DNA from: Micromonospora saelicesensis
GTDB lineage: Bacteria > Actinomycetota > Actinomycetes > Mycobacteriales > Micromonosporaceae
NCBI RefSeq assembly: GCF_900091575.1
Contig: NZ_FMCR01000004.1
Coordinates: 558,001-622,000 of the forward strand
Direction: 5' to 3'
Length of the DNA stretch: 64,000 nucleotides
Positions 34,983-43,624 of this stretch are shown piece after piece. Both the position numbers and the translations under genes were made by a program. The notes beneath the pieces are model-generated. The model ran no database searches, was not told the origin of the DNA, and worked only from the letters and a program-made list of their open reading frames with translations. Numbering within the stretch: the stretch's first letter is position 1; each line of letters begins with the position of its first letter.

Positions 34983-35513
34983 ATGGCCGACCTCACCCCG
35001 CTGCTCGCCTACCGCTGGAGTCCGCGAGCTTTCGACCCGAGCGCCGAGCTGACCCCGGAGGAGTCCGCCTCGCTGCTGGAGGCCGCGCGCTGGGCCCCGT
35101 CGACGGAGAACGGGCAGCCCTGGCGGTTCGCCCTCGGCCACCGCGACGACGAGACCTGGAAACGGATCCTGATCAGCCTCCCGGTCGACGACCAGATCTG
35201 GATCCGGCACGCAGCGACCCTGGTGGTCGGCGCCCACACCGGCCTCGACACCGAGCGGGCCGCGTACGACCTGGGACAGGCGGTCGCCCACCTGACAGTG
35301 CAGGCCACCGCGCTCGGCCTGCACGTGCACCAGCTCACCCGGTTCGACCGGGCCGGCCTCTCCACCGAACTCGACCTGCCCGGCGGCGTCCGCCCGTTGG
35401 TGGTCGCCGCCGTCGGCCGACTCGGGGACCCGTTCGCCCTTCCGGCCGAGCTGCGGGCCCGGGAGACCAGCCTGCGTCGCCGCCGTCCGGTCGCCGAGCT
35501 GCTGCTGCGCTGA
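34983..35513 (+). CDS. Nitroreductase-family protein
   Basis: 176 aa, an FMN-dependent nitroreductase-like fold: YRWSPRAFDP near the start (R-S/W-x-R-x-F), LLEAARWAPSTENGQPWRF (FMN-binding A-P-S-x-x-N-x-Q-P-W), and a C-terminal VAAVGRLGDP. It should reduce a nitro or quinone-like substrate using NAD(P)H; the substrate is unknown. It is convergent with the regulator gene, whose stop is 6 bases away. Confidence 0.9.
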   Translation: MADLTPLLAYRWSPRAFDPSAELTPEESASLLEAARWAPSTENGQPWRFALGHRDDETWKRILISLPVDDQIWIRHAATLVVGAHTGLDTERAAYDLGQAVAHLTVQATALGLHVHQLTRFDRAGLSTELDLPGGVRPLVVAAVGRLGDPFALPAELRARETSLRRRRPVAELLLR

Positions 35514-35519
35514 GCGGGC

Positions 35520-36506
35520 TCACCCGCCCCGGCTGGCCCGGACGAGGACCGCCGCGGCATCGGTGTTGCGATAGCGCACGTGCCGACCCTCGCGGGACCG
35601 GGACACCAGGCCGGCGCCGTGCAGCGCGGCCAGGTGCTGGGAGACGTTCCCGGCGGACATGCCGGTGAGTCGGGCCAGGTCGGTGGTGGTCAGCGCCGTC
35701 TCGAGCAGGTACAGCAGCGCGGTCCGGCCCGGCCCGATCACCCGTGCCAGTGGGTCGCCGGACGGCGGCGCGGCCGCCTCCCAGAGCGTCCCGACGGCAC
35801 GGACCGGGTACGCGCCGGCCGGCAGCGAATCCTCCAGCAGGTTCCACAGCACGTGCTGCTCGGTGAACACCGTCGGGTTCAGCGCCAGCCCACGACCGCG
35901 GAGGTCGAAGTCCCGCTCGAACGTGTCGTCGCTGATCACCCTGTCGCCGTGCCAGCGCAGGCTCGGGTGGAGCTGCTCGAAGAACCGACCGGCACCGCTC
36001 TCGGCGAGCTGCGCGGCCCGGTACGCCACGTCGGCGTCGAGCAGCGCCCGCATCCGCGGCCAGTCCGGGGCGATCGCCTCGTCGTACCAGACCCGCACCG
36101 CGTCGACGACCTGCGGCAGCAGCCCGCCGGGGTCGGCGAGCAGCGCCCGCCCGAACGGGCTCAGCGGTTTCTGCCAGGTGGTCGACAGCAGGTCCTGGAC
36201 CACCACGGCCGGCGGCGTCGCGGCGATCTGGTCGAGCTGCTCGGCCATCTCCACGTTCGGTCGGGCCGCCGGGGTGAGGAAGTCGGGCAGCCAGCGACCC
36301 GGCACGACCAACCCCACCAGAGGTCGGACCCGGTCGGCCACCTCGGGACGACGCAACGTCACCCGGGCCCGGTCGATCCAGGGCAGGTGCACCGCGTAGC
36401 GGATCGGGTTGGCCAGCGCCCACATGCTCATGACCGTCTCGTTGGCCGGTGACACGGCGAGCCGCACTCCCGCCACGTCGGCCAGGCTGAACCGCAACTC
36501 GGACAC
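35520..36506 (-). CDS. ArsR-type winged-helix regulator (DUF5937)
   Basis: 328 aa from GTG 36506. An N-terminal domain of about 240 aa (DUF5937-like) is followed by an ArsR HTH: LTTTDLARLTGMSAGNVSQHLAALHGAGLV then SREGRHVRYRNTDAA (about 270-325). It is divergent from an MFS exporter with only 77 bases between starts, the usual layout of a local repressor. No metal-binding Cys set is seen, so it is probably not metal-responsive. Confidence 0.88.
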   Translation of the reverse strand: MSELRFSLADVAGVRLAVSPANETVMSMWALANPIRYAVHLPWIDRARVTLRRPEVADRVRPLVGLVVPGRWLPDFLTPAARPNVEMAEQLDQIAATPPAVVVQDLLSTTWQKPLSPFGRALLADPGGLLPQVVDAVRVWYDEAIAPDWPRMRALLDADVAYRAAQLAESGAGRFFEQLHPSLRWHGDRVISDDTFERDFDLRGRGLALNPTVFTEQHVLWNLLEDSLPAGAYPVRAVGTLWEAAAPPSGDPLARVIGPGRTALLYLLETALTTTDLARLTGMSAGNVSQHLAALHGAGLVSRSREGRHVRYRNTDAAAVLVRASRGG

Positions 36507-36583
36507 ACGCCCCCCAGGAACAGGATTCGGTCCAGCCTAAAAGACTCGACCGGACCGATGGGGGCCCGCTTCACTCCCCGGAC

Positions 36584-37855
36584 ATGGGGACCAGAGAAAC
36601 CATCCGTACCGCCGTTCGAGACGTCGTACCGCCGGCCGGGCTGACCCGCGCCCTGGCCGTGCAGGCCATGGTCTACGCCGTCGGCAGCGGTCTGTTCCAC
36701 GCCGGCAGCGCCGTCTTCTTCACCCGGGCACTCGGGCTCAGCGCCGCCCAGGTCGGGTTGGGGCTGTCCGTCGCGGCGGGGGTGTCGCTGCTGGGCACGG
36801 TGCCGCTGGGTGGGCTCACCGACCGGTACGGGCCGCAGCGGGTCTGGGTGGTGGGCCTGGTGCTCAACGCGGCACTGTTCGCGACCTACCCGTTCGTGCG
36901 CGGCTTCGCGGGGTTCCTCGCCGTGGTGGTGGCGCTGGCCGCCGTGGACGCCGCTGTCGGCGTGGCCCGGCAGGTCTACTCGATCAACGCGCTCCCGCCG
37001 GCCGAACGGGTCACGGCGATGGCGTACCAGCGCTCGTCGCTGAACGTCGGCTTCGGGCTCGGCGCGGTGATCAGCGGCCTGGTGCTGGCGGTGGACACGA
37101 TCACCGCGTACCGGGGAATGGTCTGGTTCATCTCGACGGTCTTCCTCGTGACGGCCCTCTTCGTGCGGCGACTGCCCCGGCTGCCGCAGGTGGCCCGACC
37201 GGCGGAGCCGATGAGTCGGCTCGCCGTGCTGCGGGACCGGCCGTTCATGGCGGTGTCCCTGGTGTCCGGGCTGCTCACCGCGCACGGGGTGCTCTACCTG
37301 ACGGTCATGCCGCTGTGGATCCTCACCCACACCGACGCCCCGAAGACGATGATCGCCGGACTGGTGCTGCTCAACACCGTCCTGATCGTGCTGCTCCAGG
37401 TGCGCGTCAGCCGGGGCGCGGACACCGCGGCGGGCGCGGCCCGGGCCTCCCGCCGGGGCGGGCTGCTGATCGCCCTGTTCTGCCTGGTCCTGCCGATCTC
37501 CGGGGTCACCCGGGGCCTGCTGACCGTCGTGGTGCTGGTGGCCGCCGCCATGTTGCTGATCCTGGCCGAGCTGATCGAGTCGGCGGGCAGTTGGGGGCTC
37601 ACCGCCACCCTGCCGCCGGCCGACCAGCGCGGTGCGTACGTGGGGGCGCTCGGACTCGGCGTGCAGGTCCAGTACCTGATCGCGCCGGCGGGGCTGACCG
37701 CGCTCGGGGTGACCACCGGCGGGTGGGGTTGGTTACCGACGGCAGCGATCTTCGTGCTGGTAGCGGTGGCGATCGTGCCCGCGGTGGCCTGGGCGCAACG
37801 GACGCCGAGGCTGGGTGCCGAGGCCGCAGAGCCGGCCATGACGCCGGTCCCATAG
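36584..37855 (+). CDS. MFS transporter
   Basis: 423 aa, about 12 helices; loop motif G-G-L-T-D-R-Y-G-P-Q-R between helices 2 and 3. A drug-efflux-like MFS. Likely controlled by the divergent ArsR/DUF5937 regulator. A short cytoplasmic C-terminus ends in MTPVP. Substrate unknown. Confidence 0.88.
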   Translation: MGTRETIRTAVRDVVPPAGLTRALAVQAMVYAVGSGLFHAGSAVFFTRALGLSAAQVGLGLSVAAGVSLLGTVPLGGLTDRYGPQRVWVVGLVLNAALFATYPFVRGFAGFLAVVVALAAVDAAVGVARQVYSINALPPAERVTAMAYQRSSLNVGFGLGAVISGLVLAVDTITAYRGMVWFISTVFLVTALFVRRLPRLPQVARPAEPMSRLAVLRDRPFMAVSLVSGLLTAHGVLYLTVMPLWILTHTDAPKTMIAGLVLLNTVLIVLLQVRVSRGADTAAGAARASRRGGLLIALFCLVLPISGVTRGLLTVVVLVAAAMLLILAELIESAGSWGLTATLPPADQRGAYVGALGLGVQVQYLIAPAGLTALGVTTGGWGWLPTAAIFVLVAVAIVPAVAWAQRTPRLGAEAAEPAMTPVP

Positions 37856-37890
37856 TCCGGACCTGTCTTTCCACCCCCCGTTCCATCACG

Positions 37891-37971
37891 TAGGGTGACC
37901 TGGTCATGTGGCAGGCGCTTCTCCTCCTTAGCCGCCGCGACGAGGCCTGACCGGCCGGCACCTCGTCGCGG
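37891..37971 (+). promoter_or_regulatory. leuA leader: promoter -10 and attenuator hairpin
   Basis: TAGGGT (37891-37896) is a probable -10 box; the -35 is weak. Transcription would start just before the leader peptide. Inside and after that peptide, CCGCGACGAGG (37935-37945) pairs perfectly with CCTCGTCGCGG (37961-37971). A ribosome paused at the Leu codons would free this stem; one reaching the stop would cover its left arm. No T-run follows. Confidence 0.7.
37906..37950 (+). CDS. leuL: leuA leader peptide
   Basis: A 14-aa ORF reading MWQALLLLSRRDEA, with four consecutive leucines written CTT CTC CTC CTT. CTT is rare in this genome, as expected for codons chosen for stalling. It lies 143 bases before leuA and overlaps the attenuator hairpin. 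This is the standard design of ribosome-mediated attenuation; actinobacterial leuA genes are known from comparative studies to carry such leaders. Confidence 0.8.
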   Translation: MWQALLLLSRRDEA

Positions 37972-38092
37972 AGTCGCATCGCGCCGTCCAGCACATCCGA
38001 ACTTCTTCTCGGCACCGCCGCGCACCGTCGCCCGGCATCTCGCCGACACCTTCCGATCTGCTGACGCCACATGTTCCAGGGAGCACTCTGAG

Positions 38093-39844
38093 ATGGCTCA
38101 ACCTGTCACCGACGCTGAAACCGATCCGATCGCCCGGCAACGCCCGAGCCGGATGCCGTACCACCGTTACCAGCCGTACCGGGAGCAGTTCCGGGTCGAA
38201 CTGCCCGACCGCACCTGGCCCACCCGCACCGTAGAGGCCGCACCCCGCTGGTGCGCCGTGGATCTCCGCGACGGCAACCAGGCCCTGATCGACCCGATGT
38301 CGCCCGAGCGCAAGCGCCGGATGTTCCAGCTGCTGGTCCAGATGGGCTACAAGGAGATCGAGGTCGGCTTCCCGTCGGCCAGCCAGACCGACTTCGACTT
38401 CGTCCGCCAGCTCATCGAAGACGACATGATCCCGGACGACGTCACCATCCAGGTGCTCACGCAGTGCCGGGAGCACCTGATCGACCGGACGTTCGAGTCG
38501 CTGCGCGGCGCGAAGCGGGCCATCGTGCACTTCTACAACTCGACCTCCACCCTCCAGCGGCGAGTGGTCTTCGGCCTGGACCGGGACGGCATCGCCGACA
38601 TCGCCACCACCGGGGCGCGGCTCTGCCAGAAGTACGCCGAGATCCACACCCCGGACACGGAGATCTTCTACGAGTACTCGCCGGAGTCGTACACGGGCAC
38701 CGAGCTGGAGTACGCGCTGGAGGTCTGCTCCCGGGTGATCGACGTGATCGACCCGACCCCGGACCGGCCGCTGATCATCAACCTGCCGGCCACCGTCGAG
38801 ATGGCCACCCCCAACGTGTACGCCGACTCGATCGAGTGGATGCACCGGCACCTGCCGCGCCGGGACAGCGTGGTGCTGAGCCTGCACCCGCACAACGACC
38901 GGGGCACCGGCGTGGCCGCCGCCGAGCTGGGCCTGCTCGCCGGCGCGGACCGCATCGAGGGCTGCCTGTTCGGCAACGGTGAGCGCACCGGCAACGTCGA
39001 CCTGGTGACCCTGGGGCTCAACATCTTCTCCCAGGGCATCGACCCGATGATCGACTTCTCGAACATCGACGAGATCCGGCGAGCCGTCGAGTACTGCAAC
39101 CAGCTGCCGGTGCACGAGCGCCACCCGTACGCGGGCGACCTGGTCTACACCGCCTTCTCCGGCTCCCACCAGGACGCGATCAAGAAGGGCTTCGACGCCC
39201 TCGTCGCCGACGCGAAGACGGCCGGCGTACCGGTGGACGAGCACACCTGGGCGGTGCCGTACCTGCCGATCGACCCGAAGGACCTGGGCCGCACCTACGA
39301 GGCGGTCATCCGGGTCAACTCGCAGTCCGGCAAGGGCGGCGTCGCGTACATCATGAAGAGCGAGCACCAACTGGACCTGCCGCGCCGGCTCCAGATCGAG
39401 TTCTCCGGGGTGGTGCAGCAGGTCACCGACCACGACGGCGGCGAGGTCGACCCGACCGCCATGTGGGAGATCTTCGCGACGCACTACCTGCTCGACCACC
39501 AGCCCGACCCGGCGGTCCGGCTGGCCGGCTACACGATCGGCACGGCGGACGGCAAGGTCGAGATCGAGGCCCAGGTCGGTGTGGGCGGCGAGCAGCGCTC
39601 GCTCGCCGCGGTCGGCAACGGCCCGATCGACGCGTACGTCAACGCGCTCCAGTCGGTCGGGGTCGGCGTACGGGTGCTCGACTACCACGAGCACGCGCTC
39701 TCCTCCGGTGGTGACGCGCAGGCCGCCGCGTACGTGGAGTGTGAGGTGGACGGCAGGACGGTCTGGGGTGTCGGCACCGACGCCAACATCGTCACCGCGT
39801 CGATCAAGGCGGTCACCAGCGCCGTCAACCGCGCCCGCCGCTGA
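38093..39844 (+). CDS. leuA: 2-isopropylmalate synthase
   Basis: 583 aa. First committed step of leucine synthesis: acetyl-CoA plus 2-ketoisovalerate. The DRE-TIM catalytic motif D-L-R-D-G-N-Q-A-L (57-65) and metal ligands in H-P-H-N-D-R (H265, H267) are intact, as is GNGERTGNVDL. The C-terminal 150 residues form the LeuA regulatory domain that binds leucine. It is therefore controlled both by feedback and by the leader attenuator. ATG 38093 begins MAQPVTDAET; upstream in-frame extensions cross the leader and are unlikely. Confidence 0.96.
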   Translation: MAQPVTDAETDPIARQRPSRMPYHRYQPYREQFRVELPDRTWPTRTVEAAPRWCAVDLRDGNQALIDPMSPERKRRMFQLLVQMGYKEIEVGFPSASQTDFDFVRQLIEDDMIPDDVTIQVLTQCREHLIDRTFESLRGAKRAIVHFYNSTSTLQRRVVFGLDRDGIADIATTGARLCQKYAEIHTPDTEIFYEYSPESYTGTELEYALEVCSRVIDVIDPTPDRPLIINLPATVEMATPNVYADSIEWMHRHLPRRDSVVLSLHPHNDRGTGVAAAELGLLAGADRIEGCLFGNGERTGNVDLVTLGLNIFSQGIDPMIDFSNIDEIRRAVEYCNQLPVHERHPYAGDLVYTAFSGSHQDAIKKGFDALVADAKTAGVPVDEHTWAVPYLPIDPKDLGRTYEAVIRVNSQSGKGGVAYIMKSEHQLDLPRRLQIEFSGVVQQVTDHDGGEVDPTAMWEIFATHYLLDHQPDPAVRLAGYTIGTADGKVEIEAQVGVGGEQRSLAAVGNGPIDAYVNALQSVGVGVRVLDYHEHALSSGGDAQAAAYVECEVDGRTVWGVGTDANIVTASIKAVTSAVNRARR

Positions 39845-39850
39845 CCTGGG

Positions 39851-39892
39851 CGCGACACCCCCGAAGTGGGTTCCTACTTCGGGGGTGTCGCG
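39851..39892. terminator. Bidirectional terminator between leuA and the MFS gene
   Basis: A perfect 17-bp stem (CGCGACACCCCCGAAGT / ACTTCGGGGGTGTCGCG) with an 8-base loop, 6 bases after leuA. Its right half also encodes the last residues of the convergent MFS protein. Confidence 0.85.
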
Positions 39893-41367
39893 GCGGGCAG
39901 TGAATGGCAGGGCTGGGACGGCGGGGCTTTCCGGGGCGGTCGGTGCACCAGCACCAGGGCCAGCAGCGCGCCGGCCACGAGCAGCCCGGCACACCACTCC
40001 ATCGCGCCCCGGAACGCGTCGGTCAGCTCGGCCTTCTGCTCGTACCCACCGCCGGAAAGCCCGACGAGCAGCGGCAGCGCCGCCACCGCGAGCAGGCCGC
40101 CGGCGCGGGACGCGGCGTTGTTGAACCCGCTGGCCACCCCGGAGAACCGGTCCTGCACGGCGGCCAGCACCGACGCGGTCAGCGGTGCCACCACCAGGGT
40201 CAACCCGATGCCGAAGAGCAGCACCCCGGGCAGCACGTCCCGCCAGTACGACGCGCCCGGTCCGACGCCGCGCAGCAGCAGCAGGCCGACCGCGGCGACC
40301 ACCGGTCCGATGGCGAGCGGCAGCCGTGGGCCGATCCGGGCGGACAGCGCACCGGCGCGCGCGGAGCCGACCAACAGCAGCAGGGTCATCGGCAGCAACG
40401 CGATGCCGGTGCGGAAGGCCGACCAGCCGACCACGTTCTGCAGGTAGACGGCGAAGAAGAAGGTGAAGCCGCCGAGTGCCGCGTAGACGACGACTGTGAA
40501 GAGGTTCAGCACCGAGAAGAGTCGGCTGCTGAACAGCCCGGTGGGCAGCATCGCCGCGTCGCCACGCCGCCGTTCCAGCAGGACGAAGGCCACCGCGGCG
40601 AGCACCCCGATCACGGCTGCGGTCAGCACCTCGGCGGAGTCGAACCCGCGGGCCGGCGCGTCGATCAGCGCGTAGGTGACGCCGGCGAGCGCGAGCGCTC
40701 CGAGCAGGGCTCCGGCGACGTCGAACCGTCGTCGGGTCCGATCCCGTCCCTCGGTGCGGGAGGCGCTCTCGTCCCGGCTCTCCGGCACCCAGCGCAGGGC
40801 GGCCAGCAGCACCAGCACGGCGATCGGCAGGTTGAGGAAGAAGATCCAGCGCCAGGAGAGCGCGTCGATCAGCCAGCCCCCGATGAACGGGCCCAGCGCT
40901 GTGGACACCCCGGACAGCCCAGCCCAGGCGCCGATCGCCCGGCCCCGGTCGTCCGGATGGAAGCTTGCCTGGAGCACCGACAGCGACCCGGGTGTGAGCA
41001 ACGCGCCACCGGCGCCCTGGAGGAATCGGGCCGCGATCAGCATGCCGGTGTCCTGGGCCAGCCCGCAGAGCACGGAGGCGGCGGTGAACCAGACCACGCC
41101 GATGAGGAAGATGCGTCGCCGACCGAAGCGGTCGCCGAGCGCGCCGCCGAGCAGCACGAACGCCGCCAGCATCAGCAGATAGCCGTTGATGGTCCACTGG
41201 AGATCGGCCACGTTCGCGCCGAGGTCCTGCCCGAGTTTCGGCAGCGCCACGTTGACGACGGTGCTGTCGAGGAAGACCATGCCAGAGGCGAGTACGGCGG
41301 CGAGCAGCGTGCCCCGGCCGGCGGTGGTGCCCATCCGGAGGGCGGTCGCCGGTACGGGTGCGGTCAT
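39874..41367 (-). CDS. MFS drug exporter, DHA2 (EmrB/QacA) family
   Basis: 497 aa with about 14 helices. The family motif is clear: LDSTVVNVALPKLG in helix 1, GGALGDRFGRRR in loop 2-3 and GPFIGGWL in helix 5. Proton-coupled export of drugs or secondary metabolites is expected. The start ATG 41367 is preferred over a longer frame. The 3' end lies in the leuA terminator stem. Divergent from the HNH nuclease gene. Confidence 0.9.
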   Translation of the reverse strand: MTAPVPATALRMGTTAGRGTLLAAVLASGMVFLDSTVVNVALPKLGQDLGANVADLQWTINGYLLMLAAFVLLGGALGDRFGRRRIFLIGVVWFTAASVLCGLAQDTGMLIAARFLQGAGGALLTPGSLSVLQASFHPDDRGRAIGAWAGLSGVSTALGPFIGGWLIDALSWRWIFFLNLPIAVLVLLAALRWVPESRDESASRTEGRDRTRRRFDVAGALLGALALAGVTYALIDAPARGFDSAEVLTAAVIGVLAAVAFVLLERRRGDAAMLPTGLFSSRLFSVLNLFTVVVYAALGGFTFFFAVYLQNVVGWSAFRTGIALLPMTLLLLVGSARAGALSARIGPRLPLAIGPVVAAVGLLLLRGVGPGASYWRDVLPGVLLFGIGLTLVVAPLTASVLAAVQDRFSGVASGFNNAASRAGGLLAVAALPLLVGLSGGGYEQKAELTDAFRGAMEWCAGLLVAGALLALVLVHRPPRKAPPSQPCHSLPAATPPK

Positions 41368-41474
41368 CCCACCAATCTGCCTTGCATCATGTGGGAGACG
41401 CCACGAAACGCCGAAACCGTGCCCGGGTACTGTGCGCAATCGCCGGGAGCCCCCAAGCTGGAGAGGTGTCGTCT

Positions 41475-42131
41475 GTGCGTACCAGATCAGGACCGCGAGC
41501 GGCGGTGGCCGCGCTCACCGCGGCGCTGGCGCTCGGCGTGGTCGGTTGTGTCCCGCAGGATGAGCCGACCACACCGCCGTCGAGCGACGGCGGCAACGCC
41601 GCGGAGCAGTTGAGTCAGCTCACCGTCGCTACCGCCGGCTCGATGAAGGGCTACAGCCGGGAGCGTTTCCCGCACTGGCGGGACACCGGCAAGAACTGCG
41701 ATATCCGGGACAGCATCCTCCAGCGCGACGGCAAGGACGTGAAGCTCTCCGGCTGCAACGTGGTCGGTGGGCGCTGGGAGAGCGTGTACGACGGTCGCAG
41801 CTTCTCGGATCCCTCCGACGTGGACATCGACCACATGGTGCCGTTGGCCAATGCGTGGCGCTCGGGTGCCGACGAGTGGGACAACGCGAAGCGCGGGGAT
41901 TTCGCCAACGACACCACCCGTCCGCAGCTCTTCGCGGTTTCCGCCTCGTCGAACCGGGCAAAGGGTGACCAGGACCCGTCGCAGTGGAAGCCGGCAAACC
42001 GGTCTTACTGGTGCAAATACGCCCAGGACTGGGTGACGGTCAAGCACTACTGGCGGCTGACGGTGACCACCGCCGAGAAGGCCGCCCTGACCGACATGTT
42101 GGAGGGCTGTTCAGTGGGGAGCGATTCGTGA
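41475..42131 (+). CDS. Secreted HNH (DUF1524-like) endonuclease lipoprotein
   Basis: 218 aa. A signal peptide ends in a G-V-V-G-C lipobox (Cys at about 25). The mature protein contains DIDHMVPLANAWRSGADEWD and an N-x-R/x-x-K-G-D segment (SSNRAKGDQDPSQWKP), the His-Asn-His metal nuclease core of the DUF1524/GmrSD-type family. Extracellular DNA degradation for nutrition or competition is likely. GTG 41475 has a GAGAGG site at 8 bases; GTG 41466 is an alternative. No cognate immunity gene is obvious, though the next gene overlaps it by 4 bases. Confidence 0.88.
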   Translation: MRTRSGPRAAVAALTAALALGVVGCVPQDEPTTPPSSDGGNAAEQLSQLTVATAGSMKGYSRERFPHWRDTGKNCDIRDSILQRDGKDVKLSGCNVVGGRWESVYDGRSFSDPSDVDIDHMVPLANAWRSGADEWDNAKRGDFANDTTRPQLFAVSASSNRAKGDQDPSQWKPANRSYWCKYAQDWVTVKHYWRLTVTTAEKAALTDMLEGCSVGSDS

Positions 42132-42496
42132 GCGCCGCCGGGGAGAGCGGCCCGTCCGCCGCCGGCATGACCGCCGACGGCACCGCCGAGACCCCCGCCG
42201 CCGTACCGGGTGCCGGCATGGTCGCGGATTCGGGCGGGGCGGCCGGCCCGCAGGCCCGCACCACCGACATCGTGCCCGGCCCCGGCGGCGTGATGACCGA
42301 CGAGGTCGGCGTCGTCACCGGTGACCTGACGCTGCGCACCGAGTACGCGGACGGCAAGGTGACACTGCGGGTGCAGTACAAGGACGCGGACGAGTGGTAC
42401 GCGGTGACCGGCACGTCGGTCACGCTGGCCGACCCGGCTGGGCTGGACGCGGTGCACGGCGTCGCCGTGGGGCTGCTGAACCGCCCCGAGGGCTGA
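42128..42496 (+). CDS. Uncharacterised protein coupled to the HNH nuclease
   Basis: 122 aa. A disordered Ala/Gly/Pro-rich N-terminus (about 50 aa) leads to a beta-rich domain of 65 aa (DLTLRTEYADGKVTLRVQYKD...) with no Cys and no signal peptide. The GTG overlaps the nuclease stop (GTGA), which fixes the start. The family is widespread in actinomycetes without known role. An immunity or chaperone function for the nuclease is conceivable but unproven. Confidence 0.78.
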   Translation: MSAAGESGPSAAGMTADGTAETPAAVPGAGMVADSGGAAGPQARTTDIVPGPGGVMTDEVGVVTGDLTLRTEYADGKVTLRVQYKDADEWYAVTGTSVTLADPAGLDAVHGVAVGLLNRPEG

Positions 42497-42520
42497 CCAG
42501 CGCCGGCACCGCGTCCAGTC

Positions 42521-43624
42521 TCAGACGTACGAGCCGGGCTCGGTGGGCGCGGAGACCACGCCCGGCGCGTCCCCCTCGCCCTCGGGTCGGACGATCTGCG
42601 CGCTGACCCCGTGCGGGCGCAGTTCGCCGCTGGCGATCTGCTCGGCCCAGTGGCAGGCCACCCGGCTGGCGCCGATGTCCCGCAGCACCGGTCGCTCGTC
42701 GGCGCAGCGGGTGGGCTGCGCCCACGGGCAGCGGGTGTGGAAGCGGCAGCCGGACGGCGGGTTGGCCGGCGACGGCAGGTCACCGGCGAGCAGGATCCGC
42801 TCCCGGCGGTCCTCCACGTCCGGGTCCGGCACCGGCACCGCCGACATCAGCGCCCGGGTGTACGGGTGCAGCGGCTCGTTGTAGAGCCTGTCGCTCGGCG
42901 CCTCCTCGACCAGCGCGCCCAGGTACATGACGCCGACCGTGTCGGAGATGTGCCGCACCACCGCGAGGTCGTGCGCGATCACCAGGTAGGTCAGCCCCAG
43001 GCTGTCCTGGAGTTCGTCCAGCAGGTTGACCACCTGGGCCTGGATCGACACGTCGAGCGCCGAGACCGGCTCGTCGGCGACGATCAGCTCCGGCCCGAGC
43101 ACCAGCGCGCGGGCGATGCCGATGCGCTGCCGCTGCCCGCCGGAGAACTCGTGCGGGTAGCGGGACAGCGCCCAGCGCGGCAGCCCGACCGCGTCCAGGG
43201 TTTCGCCGATGATCCGTCGACGGTCGGTGCGGTCGGTGCCGATCCCGTGGGTCTGCAGGCCCTCGGTCAGGATCGATTCGACGTTCTGCCGGGGGTCGAG
43301 GCTGGACATCGGGTCCTGGAAGATCATCTGCATCCGGCGACGCATGCTGCGCAGCTTGCCGGGCGGCAGCGTCGTCAGCTCGACGCCGTCGAAGCTGACC
43401 TCACCGGCGGTCGGCGGGGTGAGCTGGAGCAGCGCCCGGCCCAACGTGGACTTACCGCAACCGGACTCACCCACCAGGCCGTACGTCTTGCCCCGCGCGA
43501 TGCTCAGGTCGACCCCGTCGACGGCCTTCACCTGGCCGACCACCCGGTCGAAGAGCACCCCCCGTTTGATCGGGAAGTGCACCTTCAGGTCGCGCACCTC
43601 GACGAGGACGTCGTTCTCACTCAC
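42521..43624 (-). CDS. oppF: Oligo/dipeptide ABC transporter ATPase
   Basis: 367 aa. Walker A G-E-S-G-C-G-K-S, signature F-S-G-G-Q-R-Q-R, Walker B LIVADEP and the C-terminal oligo_HPY extension with a C-x...C pattern (CRFHTRCPWAQPTRC) typical of OppD/OppF. GTG start overlaps the upstream ATPase stop (GTGA). Last gene of the oppABCDF operon. Substrate may be peptides or nickel; peptides are favoured by the binding protein. Confidence 0.93.
   Translation of the reverse strand: MSENDVLVEVRDLKVHFPIKRGVLFDRVVGQVKAVDGVDLSIARGKTYGLVGESGCGKSTLGRALLQLTPPTAGEVSFDGVELTTLPPGKLRSMRRRMQMIFQDPMSSLDPRQNVESILTEGLQTHGIGTDRTDRRRIIGETLDAVGLPRWALSRYPHEFSGGQRQRIGIARALVLGPELIVADEPVSALDVSIQAQVVNLLDELQDSLGLTYLVIAHDLAVVRHISDTVGVMYLGALVEEAPSDRLYNEPLHPYTRALMSAVPVPDPDVEDRRERILLAGDLPSPANPPSGCRFHTRCPWAQPTRCADERPVLRDIGASRVACHWAEQIASGELRPHGVSAQIVRPEGEGDAPGVVSAPTEPGSYV

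Noticed and set aside
37897..38092. T-box riboswitch upstream of leuA
   Set aside because: No T-box consensus or specifier loop is seen; the leader peptide explains the spacer better.
37928..41197. A 1089-codon open frame on the minus strand across leuA
   Set aside because: It is a shadow of leuA and the MFS gene caused by high GC. The translation is Arg/His/Val-rich without domains, and both real genes have clear motifs.
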